Shown: piece after piece, positions 17,092 through 26,649 of the stretch
How positions within the stretch are numbered: position 1 is the first letter of the stretch
Layout: each line of letters begins with the position of its first letter
NCBI GenBank assembly: GCA_027486035.1
Contig: JAIXPX010000033.1
Span: forward strand, 1 to 64,000
Length of the DNA stretch: 64,000 nucleotides
Source: Erythrobacteraceae bacterium
GTDB taxonomy: Bacteria; Pseudomonadota; Alphaproteobacteria; Sphingomonadales; Sphingomonadaceae
Reading direction: 5' to 3'
Position numbers and translations under genes: made by a program
The notes under the pieces: generated by a model
Told to the model about the DNA's origin: nothing
The model's database searches: none
What the model saw: only the letters and a program-made list of their open reading frames with translations

Positions 17092-19061
17092 CGTCCAGCC
17101 CTCCCTAAGAACCGCGCCTCGACGCCCACCACCGCCGAGCGGCCCGGCGAGACAAAGCTGAACACCTGTTCGTAGCGTTCATTCAGCAGGTTCTCGGCGC
17201 GGGCAAAGGCGCTGATCCCTTGCGCCAGCCTGACCCGCGCGTTGAGGTTGACGAGGGTGAAGTCGTCAAGCTGCACCCGCACCGGCACGAAGCTGGGATC
17301 GGTGAAGGCAACATCGCCCGTCGCCCCGTTGTGGCGCACCACCAGCGTTGCCGAAGCCTTGTCGCCCGATGCCGTCCATGTCAGCGCGGCGCTGGCAATA
17401 TGCGCGGGGCGGCGGACCTCCTCGACCCCGTTTTCCTCGGCATCGAGCCAGGAATAGGCGGCATCGAGGTTCCAGCCTTGGGCAAGGCGGGCGCCGAGCG
17501 ACACCTCGATCCCGCGCTGCGTGCTTGTCGTGGAGCGATTGGCCGGAGTGGCGATGAAGGCGGGCGGCGGGAAGGTGGTGAAGATTTCGCCGTCCAGTTT
17601 GCTGTCGAAATAGGTCACCGCCAGGCTGGCAGCCTCGCCCAGTTGCTGGTCGAGGCCCGCTTCCCAGCCTTCAGACCTCTCCGGGCGAAGCGCGGCATTG
17701 CCGATGAAGCGCCCGTCGACAAAGCCGTAAAGCTCGAAGAAGCCGGGGTTCTTGATCCCCGAGCCTGCCGCTGCCCTCAGCCGCGTTGCATCGGTCAGGC
17801 GGTACCCTGCCCCGAGCCGATAGGTGGTCGCGTCGCGGAAGATATCGTTGAAATCGTGGCGGATTGCGGCCGAAAGGTCGAGAGCCTCGCCGCTATAGCG
17901 ATATTCCCCGACCAGGCCGACCTGTTCGATCTCGCGCCGGCCGTTGAAGGCAAAGCCGCCCGGCGTGGTGTTGCGGAAGCCCTCCTGCTCGTAATCGGCC
18001 GCCAGGGTCAGGCTGTGCCCGTCGCCGGGCGCGAAGGCGCTGACATAGGAGAGCTTCACACGGTCGCCCGCGCTGCCCGAGGTGCGGCCGAAGGCAGCAA
18101 AGCTGTCGCGGGTGATGTCGGCCATCTGGGCCGAGAGATCATGCGTCCAGCGCCCCTCCAGCATATCCAGCCGCGCGCCGACAAGGGCATAGAAGGCCTC
18201 GTTGGTGAAGCGCGTGCCCGGACTGTCGATGGTCAGGCCGAAACGCGGGCTGGAGGCGTCGAAATCGCTGTTGTTGAACGGCCCCTCGGTGCGGATGAAG
18301 CGGGCCGCAGCGCGCAGCTCGAGACCATCCGTCACCGCAAGGCTGCCCTTGCCGGCCAACGTGTAGCTATCCCGTCCGATATCGCGGGTGCCGCCTCTGG
18401 CGTTGGGCTGGCCGTCGGTGCTGAGCACGACGGCAGAGAGCGCCGCGTCCCAGCCCGCGCCGAACGCGCCGTAGCGCACAGCACCATTGGCGGTCCCCTG
18501 CGTGCCGGCCTCGAGCCGCCCTGCCAGCCCGGCAATGCTGCTGCCGCGCGCGGTCTCGTAGGCGACCACGCCGCCGACCGCGTCCGAACCATAGAGCGCC
18601 GATTGCGGACCGCGCAGCACTTCGAGCCGCGCGCCGACATCGGCGGCAAGCGTGCCGATGTCGAATTCGCCGGCGAAGGGATCGGAAACTTCGATGCCGT
18701 CGACCAGCACCAGCACATGATTGGCTTCCGAGCCGCGAAGACGGATCTGGGTCTGTCCCGCCACGCCCGCAACCGCCACGCCCGGAACATCGCGCAGCAC
18801 ATCGGCGATGTCCCGGGTCTGGCGGGCTTCGAGCTGCGCATTGGTGATCACGGTGACCGAGCCGGGATAGCGCTCCGGCAGATCGCTCGCCCCGGACCGC
18901 GTCGTGCTGACGATGATATCGCCGCGCATGGCGTCGGCGATGACGACCTCGTCCTCGCCCGGCTTCTCCGGCGCGCGCGCAGCCGCGTCCTGCGCCGCCA
19001 CAGGCACGCCCCAACCCAGCGCTGCCACGGCAACGCTATCCAGCAATGTCCAGTTTTTCAC
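17088..19061 (-). CDS. btuB: TonB-dependent cobalamin receptor BtuB-like
   Basis: Plug domain VTVITNAQLEARQTRDIADVLRDVPGVAV...IRLRGSEANHVLVLVDGIEVSDP; C-terminal beta barrel; cobalamin riboswitch upstream. Confidence 0.87.
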   Translation of the reverse strand: MKNWTLLDSVAVAALGWGVPVAAQDAAARAPEKPGEDEVVIADAMRGDIIVSTTRSGASDLPERYPGSVTVITNAQLEARQTRDIADVLRDVPGVAVAGVAGQTQIRLRGSEANHVLVLVDGIEVSDPFAGEFDIGTLAADVGARLEVLRGPQSALYGSDAVGGVVAYETARGSSIAGLAGRLEAGTQGTANGAVRYGAFGAGWDAALSAVVLSTDGQPNARGGTRDIGRDSYTLAGKGSLAVTDGLELRAAARFIRTEGPFNNSDFDASSPRFGLTIDSPGTRFTNEAFYALVGARLDMLEGRWTHDLSAQMADITRDSFAAFGRTSGSAGDRVKLSYVSAFAPGDGHSLTLAADYEQEGFRNTTPGGFAFNGRREIEQVGLVGEYRYSGEALDLSAAIRHDFNDIFRDATTYRLGAGYRLTDATRLRAAAGSGIKNPGFFELYGFVDGRFIGNAALRPERSEGWEAGLDQQLGEAASLAVTYFDSKLDGEIFTTFPPPAFIATPANRSTTSTQRGIEVSLGARLAQGWNLDAAYSWLDAEENGVEEVRRPAHIASAALTWTASGDKASATLVVRHNGATGDVAFTDPSFVPVRVQLDDFTLVNLNARVRLAQGISAFARAENLLNERYEQVFSFVSPGRSAVVGVEARFLGRAGR

Positions 19062-19194
19062 GGATTCCTCCCGTCACAAGCAACATGGTAGCTGCAAGGG
19101 GATGCCTCCCCCGCAGCTCAGCGATGTCGCTCACAACGAAAGTCTGTTTCCGCGCCTGGCCAACCCCTGAACCAAGCAAAGAGCGACACGCCCC

Positions 19195-19375
19195 GGTCGG
19201 TCTCCTGGCTCGCGGGTCAGCGCATGAGGTGCTCACCTTCCCAGGGCATTGCCGCCCCAGTGGCTGCCCCCTTCCGGTCAAAGACCTTTAGGGGCGCGCA
19301 CGCCATACTCGCCGCTTACAGTTGCAGGGACAGCTGCGGAATCGAACCGCATTCCCGTTACCTTGGCGCGTTTAT
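19195..19375 (-). ncRNA. Cobalamin riboswitch
   Basis: Minus strand reads GGTAACGGGAATGCGGTTCGATTCCGCAGCTGTCCCTGCAACTGTAAGCGGCGAG...GCAGCCACTGGGG...GGGAAGGTGAG...GCGAGCCAGGAGACCGACCGG; B12 box and conserved flanking elements present. Confidence 0.93.
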
Positions 19376-19441
19376 GTTTTACGCGCTCGCCTGCGCGAGC
19401 GCAATCCTCGCTCATGCTGGCTTCGTCAGCGTCGCTGCGGG

Positions 19442-19541
19442 CGCGCGGTCGCGCTTGCGGCCCTGCGGGCCGTTACAGCGCCAGAATGTGAGGATGAAGG
19501 GGAAGACCCTCGGCCCGAAGGGCCGCAAGCGCGAACGCGCG
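19442..19541. repeat. Large nested inverted repeat element
   Basis: CGCGCGGTCGCGCTTGCGGCCCTGCGGGCCG (19442-19472) versus reverse complement of 19511-19541 CGCGCGTTCGCGCTTGCGGCCCTTCGGGCCG, 29/31 match, 38-nt spacer; flanked by hairpins CGCCGCttatGCGGCG and GGCGGACggatGTCCGCC. Confidence 0.85.
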
Positions 19542-19614
19542 TCGCCGCTTATGCGGCGGAAGCCAAGGCGGACGGATGTCCGCCGCCCGGCGTCTGAGGG
19601 CGAAAACAAGGAAC

Positions 19615-19690
<76 letters not shown>

Positions 19691-19803
19691 GTTCCAGTTG
19701 TCTCGCCCGCCAAGGCCCCTCAGGGGGGCGGGCGAGGGCGCGCATTAGCTCGAAGCCAGGGCCCATGCAACGGGCATTTTGCGCCCGCGCCCCGCGGCTT
19801 TCG

Positions 19804-20709
19804 CTACTTGCCGGGCGCGGCCGCCGGCTTGGGCGCGATCGGCTGGATGACTGGCTGCGCGGTGACGCTTTCGTTCACCGGAATGACCGGCACAGGAAGG
19901 CCGGTCATGGGGTCGATCACCCCCTGGTCGGCGCCCGTCGGCGAGCCGGTCGCTGCGCCCGCGCGGGCCTGTTGCGCGGCCACCCAGCCCGGCTGCGAGG
20001 GCCCGTACATCGCGCCCCACTTCGCATCCCATTCGGCGGCGGCCTGCTGATAGGCCTCATATTCGTCGAAGAAATGCTCGAAGGGCAGCATAAGACCGGC
20101 GAAATTCGCCCGAGCAAAGGTCAGCGGATCGGTGGCCGGCGCCGCCGCTGCGCGGACTGCCATGTCAAGCGCCGCGCGGCAGAACCCGGCGCGCGCGGCC
20201 GGCTCGGCGAAGAAGTTGTAGACCTGCGTGGTATAGGCATCGCGGGCCACAACCGCCTCGCGGCGAACCTTGAAGCGGCTGGTATAGCTCTTTTCGATCC
20301 GGTCGTTCACCGCCTTCAGCGTCTTCACGTTCTTCGTCAGGAAGGTGCGGTAGCCTTGAAGGATGGGATCATAATCGGGCGCGAGGCAGTTCAAGGCCGC
20401 GACGTTCCAGGCCGATCGCAGGTTCCAGACCAGCTGGTCATCGCCGAGGTTGGAGTTGACGGTCAGCCGCCGCCCATCGGGCCCGCGTGCCGGCAGGGTC
20501 ATGACGTAATGCGCGCCGCCCGGCGGGAGCGGGCGGTAGGGCACGGGCTCGGCCCTCACCACCGGCGCGGGCGCGGGGGGCGGCGGCGGCGGCAGGGGAG
20601 CCTTGGCAGCACAGCCGGCGAGCACCGCAGCGCCTGCCAGCGCGGCAAGCGCAAGGCCCGGGGAGGTGCGGTGACGGGAGAGGGCGGGCGTACGGGGGGA
20701 CGCGCTCAT
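19804..20709 (-). CDS. Putative lipoprotein, conserved hypothetical
   Basis: Lipobox [10 protein letters not shown] followed by a Pro-rich linker; start at [10 protein letters not shown]. Confidence 0.7.
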   Translation of the reverse strand: MSASPRTPALSRHRTSPGLALAALAGAAVLAGCAAKAPLPPPPPPAPAPVVRAEPVPYRPLPPGGAHYVMTLPARGPDGRRLTVNSNLGDDQLVWNLRSAWNVAALNCLAPDYDPILQGYRTFLTKNVKTLKAVNDRIEKSYTSRFKVRREAVVARDAYTTQVYNFFAEPAARAGFCRAALDMAVRAAAAPATDPLTFARANFAGLMLPFEHFFDEYEAYQQAAAEWDAKWGAMYGPSQPGWVAAQQARAGAATGSPTGADQGVIDPMTGLPVPVIPVNESVTAQPVIQPIAPKPAAAPGK

Positions 20710-20811
20710 GGGGTCAATCTCTCTTGCTGCGATCCGGGGGCTGCCGGCGCGGGAAGGCGCAGCCGCCGCTTGCTCCCGCCTGAGCCAAGCGATAGCCGCG
20801 TGCCGCAACAA

Positions 20812-20848
20812 AGCAAATGCCCGGAAAGCCGCAAGGCTCCCGGGCATT
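20812..20848 (-). terminator. Rho-independent-like terminator downstream of the BI-1 gene
   Basis: AATGCCCGGGAGCCTTGCGGCTTTCCGGGCATTTGCTTTG on the minus strand. Confidence 0.65.
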
Positions 20849-20899
20849 CGATGTTTCAACAAGCTTGCGACAGACCGAAGGCCCGCCCGCTGCCTGCGC

Positions 20900-21643
20900 C
20901 TATTCGCGGTTGCCGAGGAAGCGCAGCAGGAACATGAACATGTTGATGAAGTCGAGATAGAGGTTCAGCGCCCCCATGATCACGACCTTGCCCATCATCT
21001 CGGTGCCGCGCACGTAGCTGTACTGCTCCTTGAGGCGCTGCGTATCATAGGCAGTGAGACCCGCGAAGATCAGCACCCCGAGCGCGCTGATCACCAGAGC
21101 AAGCGTGCCCGACTGCAGGAACAGATTGAGCAACGATGCGATGATCAGCCCGAACACCCCCATGATCAGGAAGGTGCCGAAGCCCGACAGGTCCTTCTTG
21201 GCGGTGTAGCCGTAGAGCGACAGGCCCGCAAAGGCACCGGCGGTGGCGAAGAAGGTCGTGGCGATCGATTCCCCGGTGAAGACCAGGAAGATCGTCGACA
21301 TCGACAGGCCCATCACGATCGCGAAGGACCAGAACAGCGCCTGCAGCGTGCCCTGGCTCATGCGGTTGAGGCCGAAGCTCATCGCCATGACAAAGCCGAG
21401 CGGTGCCAGCGCCACGATCCACATCAGCGGGCCGGAAGCAAAGGCATAGGCAAGCCCGGTGCTCGCCGCGACAAGCGCGACAATGCCGGTCAGCAGCACG
21501 CCAGAGGTCATGTAGTTGTAGATCGAGAGCATGTACTTGCGCAGGCCCTCGTCATAGGTCACGCGGCCGGTGACGTCGCCTCCGGCCCGCGGCACGGAGC
21601 CGAGCCGCTGCGCATTGCGCGAGGTGTCATTCCAGTCAGCCAT
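20900..21643 (-). CDS. Bax inhibitor-1/YccA family membrane protein
   Basis: MADWNDTSRNAQRL..., MLSIYNYMTSGVLLTG, YTAKKDLSGFGTFLIMGVFGLI, LTAYDTQRLK..., ALNLYLDFINMFMFLLRFLGNRE. Confidence 0.92.
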   Translation of the reverse strand: MADWNDTSRNAQRLGSVPRAGGDVTGRVTYDEGLRKYMLSIYNYMTSGVLLTGIVALVAASTGLAYAFASGPLMWIVALAPLGFVMAMSFGLNRMSQGTLQALFWSFAIVMGLSMSTIFLVFTGESIATTFFATAGAFAGLSLYGYTAKKDLSGFGTFLIMGVFGLIIASLLNLFLQSGTLALVISALGVLIFAGLTAYDTQRLKEQYSYVRGTEMMGKVVIMGALNLYLDFINMFMFLLRFLGNRE

Positions 21644-21779
21644 TGCTAAACCCTTAGCCTTTCCATCGGAGCGCGACAGCCGCGCTCTCCATGGGGGGAA
21701 TATCGGTGTTTCGGCGGCGCATTTCAAGCGAAACCGGACAGCCGGTGCTACGGCATGTTCAGCTTAATGCCTGTTAACA

Positions 21780-22574
21780 TTAAGCCCCGCGCGAGAGCGC
21801 CGCGCCTTTCTCCGCCGTGGCCCTGAGGGTCGCGGCCAGCAGGCGGCGCAATGCCGCCCCCTCGTCAAGCACGTCGAGGCCCTCGCGGGTCATGCCGCCC
21901 GGGCTCGCCACGCGGTCGGCAAGGGTCGCCGGATCGACGTCCGAGGCCGCCGCCAGTGCTGCCGCACCCTCGACCGTGGCGAGTGCAAGGGCGGCAGCAG
22001 TAGCCTTGTCGAGCCCGAGATCAGCGGCCGCACCGGCCAGCGCGTCAATGAAACGGTAGACAAAGCCCGGCCCCGATCCGGCAAGCGCGGTGACGAGATC
22101 GAAACGCGCCTCGTCCGCAAGCCAGACGGCGCTGCCAAGCGCGTCGAACAGCGCAAAGACAGCATCGCGGCCGCCTGCGTCGAGCCCGCGCCCGGCGAGG
22201 ATTACCGGCGACTTGTTGATGCGCGCGGCAAGGTTTGGCATCACCCGGACGTGGGCACCGGCCGCCGGGAAGGCGGCTGCGAGCTGGTCGAGCGTGATCC
22301 CCGCAAGCAGCGAGAATAGGGCCCTTCCCCGGGTCACACCCTGCAATCCCGGCCCGAGCCGGCCAAGCTGCTGCGGCTTGAAGCCGAGCAGCACTGCATC
22401 ATGCGTTCCGGGCACTTCGGCACCGTCGCGGTAGAGCGCCACGCCCGCCGGTGCTTCGGCCAGCGCCGGGTCGAGTACGCTGAAGCGCGCGGGGCTCTCT
22501 CCGGCAGCCAGCCACCCGGCGAGCATCGCGCCGCCCATGTTGCCGCAGCCGATGATGAGGAGGTGTTGGGTCAT
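21780..22574 (-). CDS. proC: Pyrroline-5-carboxylate reductase
   Basis: LLIIGCGNMGGAMLAGWL, VRVMPNLAARINKSP, ALAGSGPGFVYRFIDAL, VASPGGMTREGLDVLD. Confidence 0.93.
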   Translation of the reverse strand: MTQHLLIIGCGNMGGAMLAGWLAAGESPARFSVLDPALAEAPAGVALYRDGAEVPGTHDAVLLGFKPQQLGRLGPGLQGVTRGRALFSLLAGITLDQLAAAFPAAGAHVRVMPNLAARINKSPVILAGRGLDAGGRDAVFALFDALGSAVWLADEARFDLVTALAGSGPGFVYRFIDALAGAAADLGLDKATAAALALATVEGAAALAAASDVDPATLADRVASPGGMTREGLDVLDEGAALRRLLAATLRATAEKGAALSRGA

Positions 22575-22589
22575 CGCGCCGGAGGCGTA

Positions 22590-23081
22590 TCAGGCCTCGC
22601 CCGCCGCGTCGACCATCGCCGCCTCGAGCGCGGCGCGAGGGGATTTGCCGCCCCACAGCACGAACTGGAAGGCGGGATAGAAGCGGTCGCATTCGTCGAT
22701 CGCGCTCTCGACCAGCGCCTGCGCCATGTCGAGGCTGAGGCGCCCGCCATCGCCCAGCAGCGCGCCGTGGCGGTAAAGCAGGACGTCGCCGTTCGACCAG
22801 ATATCGAAATGGCCGAGCCACATCTGCTCGTTGACGAGGCAGAGCAGCTCGTAAGCAGCCGCGCGCTTGTCGTCGGTGACGCGGATGTCGGGCAGGCACA
22901 GGAACTGCAGCACCCCGTCCTCGGCCCGCCAGATCGCGCGCAGCTGGTAATTGGCCCAGCTGCCCTGCACCTCGCCGGTCATCTCGTCCTCCGATACCAT
23001 CTCGCAGGGCCACCCGCGCGCGGCGAAGAGGCTGGCCAGCATATCGACGGGGGCGGCATCGTCCTCGGCGGAATAGTCCAT
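22590..23081 (-). CDS. YbjN domain-containing protein
   Basis: FLCLPDIRVTDDKRAAAYELLCLVNEQMWLGHFDIWSNGDVLLYRHG resembles alphaproteobacterial YbjN proteins. Confidence 0.75.
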   Translation of the reverse strand: MDYSAEDDAAPVDMLASLFAARGWPCEMVSEDEMTGEVQGSWANYQLRAIWRAEDGVLQFLCLPDIRVTDDKRAAAYELLCLVNEQMWLGHFDIWSNGDVLLYRHGALLGDGGRLSLDMAQALVESAIDECDRFYPAFQFVLWGGKSPRAALEAAMVDAAGEA

Positions 23082-23255
23082 GTCAGCTGCTCTCATCGCC
23101 GGGCTTTCGCGGGGGTTAGGGACGGGGAAACGATGGCTGGCAGGATTGGACGCGAAGCGGGGGACTTGGCAATCACATGGGCTGGAGCGGCTGGGGAGAA
23201 TTGGACAGAGCTGTGCAAAGCCTGTGCACAGAACCTCCCAGCGCGCCGAAAGGCG

Positions 23256-24692
23256 TCACTTAAGCGGTTGAACAGGCTCGCCTTCGTCGCTCAGCCACAG
23301 GAATACGTCCATACCCTTCTTCTTCAGTTCGCGCACCAGCGCCTCGGCCTTGTCGCGGCTCGCAAGCGGGCCGACGAGAAGGCGCGTGTTGGCACCCCAT
23401 TTGGCGGTGTGCGGCTGGTAGGCAGCAAGCGGCTTGCCGCCCTCCTTGGAGATCCGCTTCCAGTCGAAGGCGAGCGCGTCGATCTTGCGGCCCGTGGCGA
23501 CCTGCACCCAGGCGCGACTCGGGTGCTTCGGCTTGGGCGGCTCCTTGGGCTTGGGCTTGGCCTTCTCGGCGGGCTTGGCAGACTCGGGCGCTGACGGCGT
23601 GGCCGGCAGCGCGGTCGTCTCGCGGCGCACCTCGAGGCGCGCGATGTCGACCGCATCCGCGCCCGCGCGCGCATCGGGCAGCGGGGCGCCGAGATCGGCG
23701 AAGGCATCGGCAACGCGCGAGGATGGCGGGCTGGCGGGCCTGACCGGCGTGGCACTCGCCGCGCGGGCCGCAGCAGGCGCAGGCGCAGGCTTCGCGGGCG
23801 GCGCTGCCGGGGGGCGCGAACCCAGAGGCGCACCGGCGGGAGCAAGGCGACTGTCGGCGCGTTCTTCGGCAGCGAATCGCGCGAGGCGTGGATCATCGCG
23901 GCCAATGTCGGCAGCGCGGGGGAAGATCCCGAGGTTGGCAGCCGCAGCCTGCTGCGGCTTGGTGAGGCGCGGCATGTAGCCGAGATAGGGCACCAGCCGG
24001 GTCGCAAGATCGCGCGGCATGACCTGTTCGACGATCGCCGTCGCCCGCTCGTTGTCGCCGAGGATCGCCAGACCGAAGGCCCGCGCGCGTTGCGCGGCCA
24101 TGTCGCGCCGGTCGAGCAGCGGCCGCAGCACCTCCTCGAAGCGCGCGCGGTTGCCGCTGATGGCATAGCTCACCGCCAGCCGCCGCCGCGCCTCATCGTC
24201 GCCGGGATCGGCCTCGATTGCGCGCAGGTAGGCCGCCTGCGCCGCCGGATGCTCGCCGACCAGATCAAGCGTCAGTGCCCGGTCGGTAAGGAGCGATTGT
24301 TCGGTGACGCCGGCGGCCAGCGCCTTGTCGAACTGCACGAGCGCCTCTCCGGCCCGGCCCGAGCGCAGGTAGACCGCGCCGAGCCCCCGGGCGACGCCGG
24401 GATGGCCGGGATCGACATCGGCGGCACGTCCGAAAAAGCCGATCGCCGCCTCGAGATCATCGACCCCGAGTGCGGCCTGGCCGGCCTCGATCAGCGTATC
24501 GCGGTCGCGCGGGGCCTTGGCGAGCGCCAGCAGAGCGCGGTTCAAGCGCTGCCCTTCGGGCGAAGGCAGTGGCTGCACCACCGGCTGGGCAACCGATTCC
24601 TGTGCCGCAAGGCCCGCTCCGGCGGGCAGCAGGGCAAGGCCGAGCGTCAGCGGCAGAACGGACGGACAGGTGAAAGGGAAGCGCGACATCAT
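23256..24692 (-). CDS. TPR and SPOR domain-containing secreted protein
   Basis: Signal-peptide-like N-terminus, TPR-like helices, C-terminal SPOR-like WVQVATGRKIDALAFDWKRIS...LVGPLASRDKAEALVRELKKKGMDVFLW. Confidence 0.75.
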   Translation of the reverse strand: MMSRFPFTCPSVLPLTLGLALLPAGAGLAAQESVAQPVVQPLPSPEGQRLNRALLALAKAPRDRDTLIEAGQAALGVDDLEAAIGFFGRAADVDPGHPGVARGLGAVYLRSGRAGEALVQFDKALAAGVTEQSLLTDRALTLDLVGEHPAAQAAYLRAIEADPGDDEARRRLAVSYAISGNRARFEEVLRPLLDRRDMAAQRARAFGLAILGDNERATAIVEQVMPRDLATRLVPYLGYMPRLTKPQQAAAANLGIFPRAADIGRDDPRLARFAAEERADSRLAPAGAPLGSRPPAAPPAKPAPAPAAARAASATPVRPASPPSSRVADAFADLGAPLPDARAGADAVDIARLEVRRETTALPATPSAPESAKPAEKAKPKPKEPPKPKHPSRAWVQVATGRKIDALAFDWKRISKEGGKPLAAYQPHTAKWGANTRLLVGPLASRDKAEALVRELKKKGMDVFLWLSDEGEPVQPLK

Positions 24693-24772
24693 CGCTCGTG
24701 CTCTATCCTCGCGGCCGCATTGTGCCCGCGGCCGTGACGCAGGGCGCATCGGTCCGCGGGCCGGGGCCTGCC

Positions 24773-26503
24773 CTACTGGTTGTTCTGGCGACCGAGGAAG
24801 CGCGGGATGCTGATCGCGGGGCCATCATCATCGCCGTCATCATCCTCGTCACGCGCGGTGTTGCGCGACAGGTTCGCCATGCGCTCGAACAGGGTGCTGC
24901 CCGAGCCCGAGCCGCCACCGGCTCCCTCGCCGGCACCGCCGCCGAGCAGCGAACGGCGGCGGCCGCCGCCAAGACGGGCATCGACCGGACGATCGCCCGC
25001 CGCCCCGCCAACGCCCGCTCCGCCGAGCAGATCGTTCTGCACCGGCCTTGCGGGCTGATCATCGCCATAGGCGGCAAAGCCTTCATCAAGATCGAGCGGC
25101 TCGTCGGCAGGCTTGGCCGCGCCGTAGCCATAGCTGCCGCGTTCCTCGGCGTTGCGCAGACCCGCCAGCGGATCGACGATGCTATCGACATCGTCCTCAT
25201 ATTCCTCGCCGTCATAGTCGCCCGCCTGCATACCGGTCAGATCGAATGCGGCAGCGGGGGTGTGGGCGTCTTCCTCGTCATCGAGAACGTCATCGAGCGC
25301 GTCATCGAGCGCATCGGCGAGATCCAGCGCCTCTTCATCCTCGGCCGGAGCCTCGACGACCGAGGAGGCGAAGCCGAGGAACGGCGTTTGCGCCGGAGCG
25401 GGCTCGGGCTCGGGCTCGGGCTCGACCGCCGAAACCTCGGCAAGCCCTGCGTTCTCGGAGAGTTCGAGCACCGGACGCTTGGGCGGACGCGCGCCGCCCA
25501 GCGGGACCGGCTGCGGACGATCGATCGCGCCGATCGCACCCTGCTCGATCCCCGTGGCGACCACCGAGACACGGATCTTGCCCTTGAGGTCCGGGTTGAA
25601 GGCCGAGCCCCAGATGATGTTGGCGTCTTCATCCACCAGCTCGCGGATATGGTTCGCCGCCTCGTCAACTTCGAGCAGGCGCATATCCTCGCCGCCGATG
25701 ATCGAGATGATGACGCCCTTGGCACCCGCCATCGAAACGCCGTCGAGCAACGGGTTGGCGATGGCTTGTTCTGCGGCTTCGAGCGCGCGGTTCTCGCCCT
25801 CGCCCTCGCCGGTGCCCATCATCGCCTTGCCCATTTCGCTCATCACCGAGCGCACGTCGGCAAAGTCGAGATTGATGAGGCCGGGCATGACCATCAGGTC
25901 GGTAATCGAACGCACGCCCTGCTGGAGCACTTCGTCGGCGAGCTGGAAGGCTTCCTTGAAGGTCGTCTCGGCCTTGGCGACGAGAAACAGGTTCTGGTTG
26001 GGGATGACGATCAGCGTGTCGACATGGCGCTGGAGCTCGTCGATACCGGCTTCGGCAGCGCGCATCCGGCGGGTGCCTTCGAAGAGGAAGGGCTTGGTGA
26101 CGACGCCGACGGTGAGCACGCCCATCCGGCGGGCGATCTCGGCGATCACCGGCGCAGCGCCGGTGCCGGTGCCGCCGCCCATGCCGGCCGCGATGAAGCA
26201 CATGTTGACGCCTTCGAGGGCACGCTCGATATCGGCGACGGTTTCCTCGGCCGCGGCCTTGCCGACTTCGGGACGCGCGCCTGCGCCGAGCCCGCCGGTG
26301 ATGTCGGGACCGAGCTGGATGCGCTTTTCGGCCGGGCTGGTGGCGAGCGCCTGGGCATCGGTGTTGGCGACGATGAACTCGACACCCTCGATCTCGGCCG
26401 CGATCATGTTGGCGATGGCATTGCCGCCGGCACCGCCGATCCCGATCACGGTGATGCGCGGGCGCAGGTCATCGCTTGCCGCGAGTCCGATATTGATGGT
26501 CAT
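24773..26503 (-). CDS. ftsZ: Cell division protein FtsZ
   Basis: [36 protein letters not shown]; long C-terminal linker and terminal [11 protein letters not shown]. Confidence 0.98.
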   Translation of the reverse strand: MTINIGLAASDDLRPRITVIGIGGAGGNAIANMIAAEIEGVEFIVANTDAQALATSPAEKRIQLGPDITGGLGAGARPEVGKAAAEETVADIERALEGVNMCFIAAGMGGGTGTGAAPVIAEIARRMGVLTVGVVTKPFLFEGTRRMRAAEAGIDELQRHVDTLIVIPNQNLFLVAKAETTFKEAFQLADEVLQQGVRSITDLMVMPGLINLDFADVRSVMSEMGKAMMGTGEGEGENRALEAAEQAIANPLLDGVSMAGAKGVIISIIGGEDMRLLEVDEAANHIRELVDEDANIIWGSAFNPDLKGKIRVSVVATGIEQGAIGAIDRPQPVPLGGARPPKRPVLELSENAGLAEVSAVEPEPEPEPAPAQTPFLGFASSVVEAPAEDEEALDLADALDDALDDVLDDEEDAHTPAAAFDLTGMQAGDYDGEEYEDDVDSIVDPLAGLRNAEERGSYGYGAAKPADEPLDLDEGFAAYGDDQPARPVQNDLLGGAGVGGAAGDRPVDARLGGGRRRSLLGGGAGEGAGGGSGSGSTLFERMANLSRNTARDEDDDGDDDGPAISIPRFLGRQNNQ

Positions 26504-26604
26504 GAGCTGGTCCTCCAGGCGCAGGGTCGCGATTTGTTCGTGCTGGTCCCCGCTTATAGCGTCTCTGGCATAATCACGGGCATCATTTTATAGCAGCAGC
26601 CGCC

Positions 26605-26613
26605 TTATCCACA
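26605..26613 (+). promoter_or_regulatory. Perfect DnaA box in the ftsA-ftsZ intergenic region
   Basis: TTATCCACA, about 100 bp upstream of the ftsZ ATG. Confidence 0.45.
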
Positions 26614-26649
26614 GCATCAGCCCCCGCCTTGCCTAGGGCGGCGGACCGG

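Noticed and set aside
17220-19091. 623-aa plus-strand ORF
   Set aside because: Antisense to btuB; no domain signature.
21755-21785. TTAATGCCTGTTAAC as a CtrA site
   Set aside because: Spacing is 6 rather than the 7 nt of TTAA-N7-TTAA, and the sequence is better explained as a small hairpin (GCTTAATG...CATTAAGC) at the proC 3' end.
25240-25420. Acidic and EPEPEP-rich stretch near the ftsZ 3' end as a repeat insertion
   Set aside because: Explained by the variable, low-complexity FtsZ C-terminal linker.
24698-26593. 631-aa plus-strand ORF
   Set aside because: Antisense to ftsZ, one of the best-supported genes in the window.
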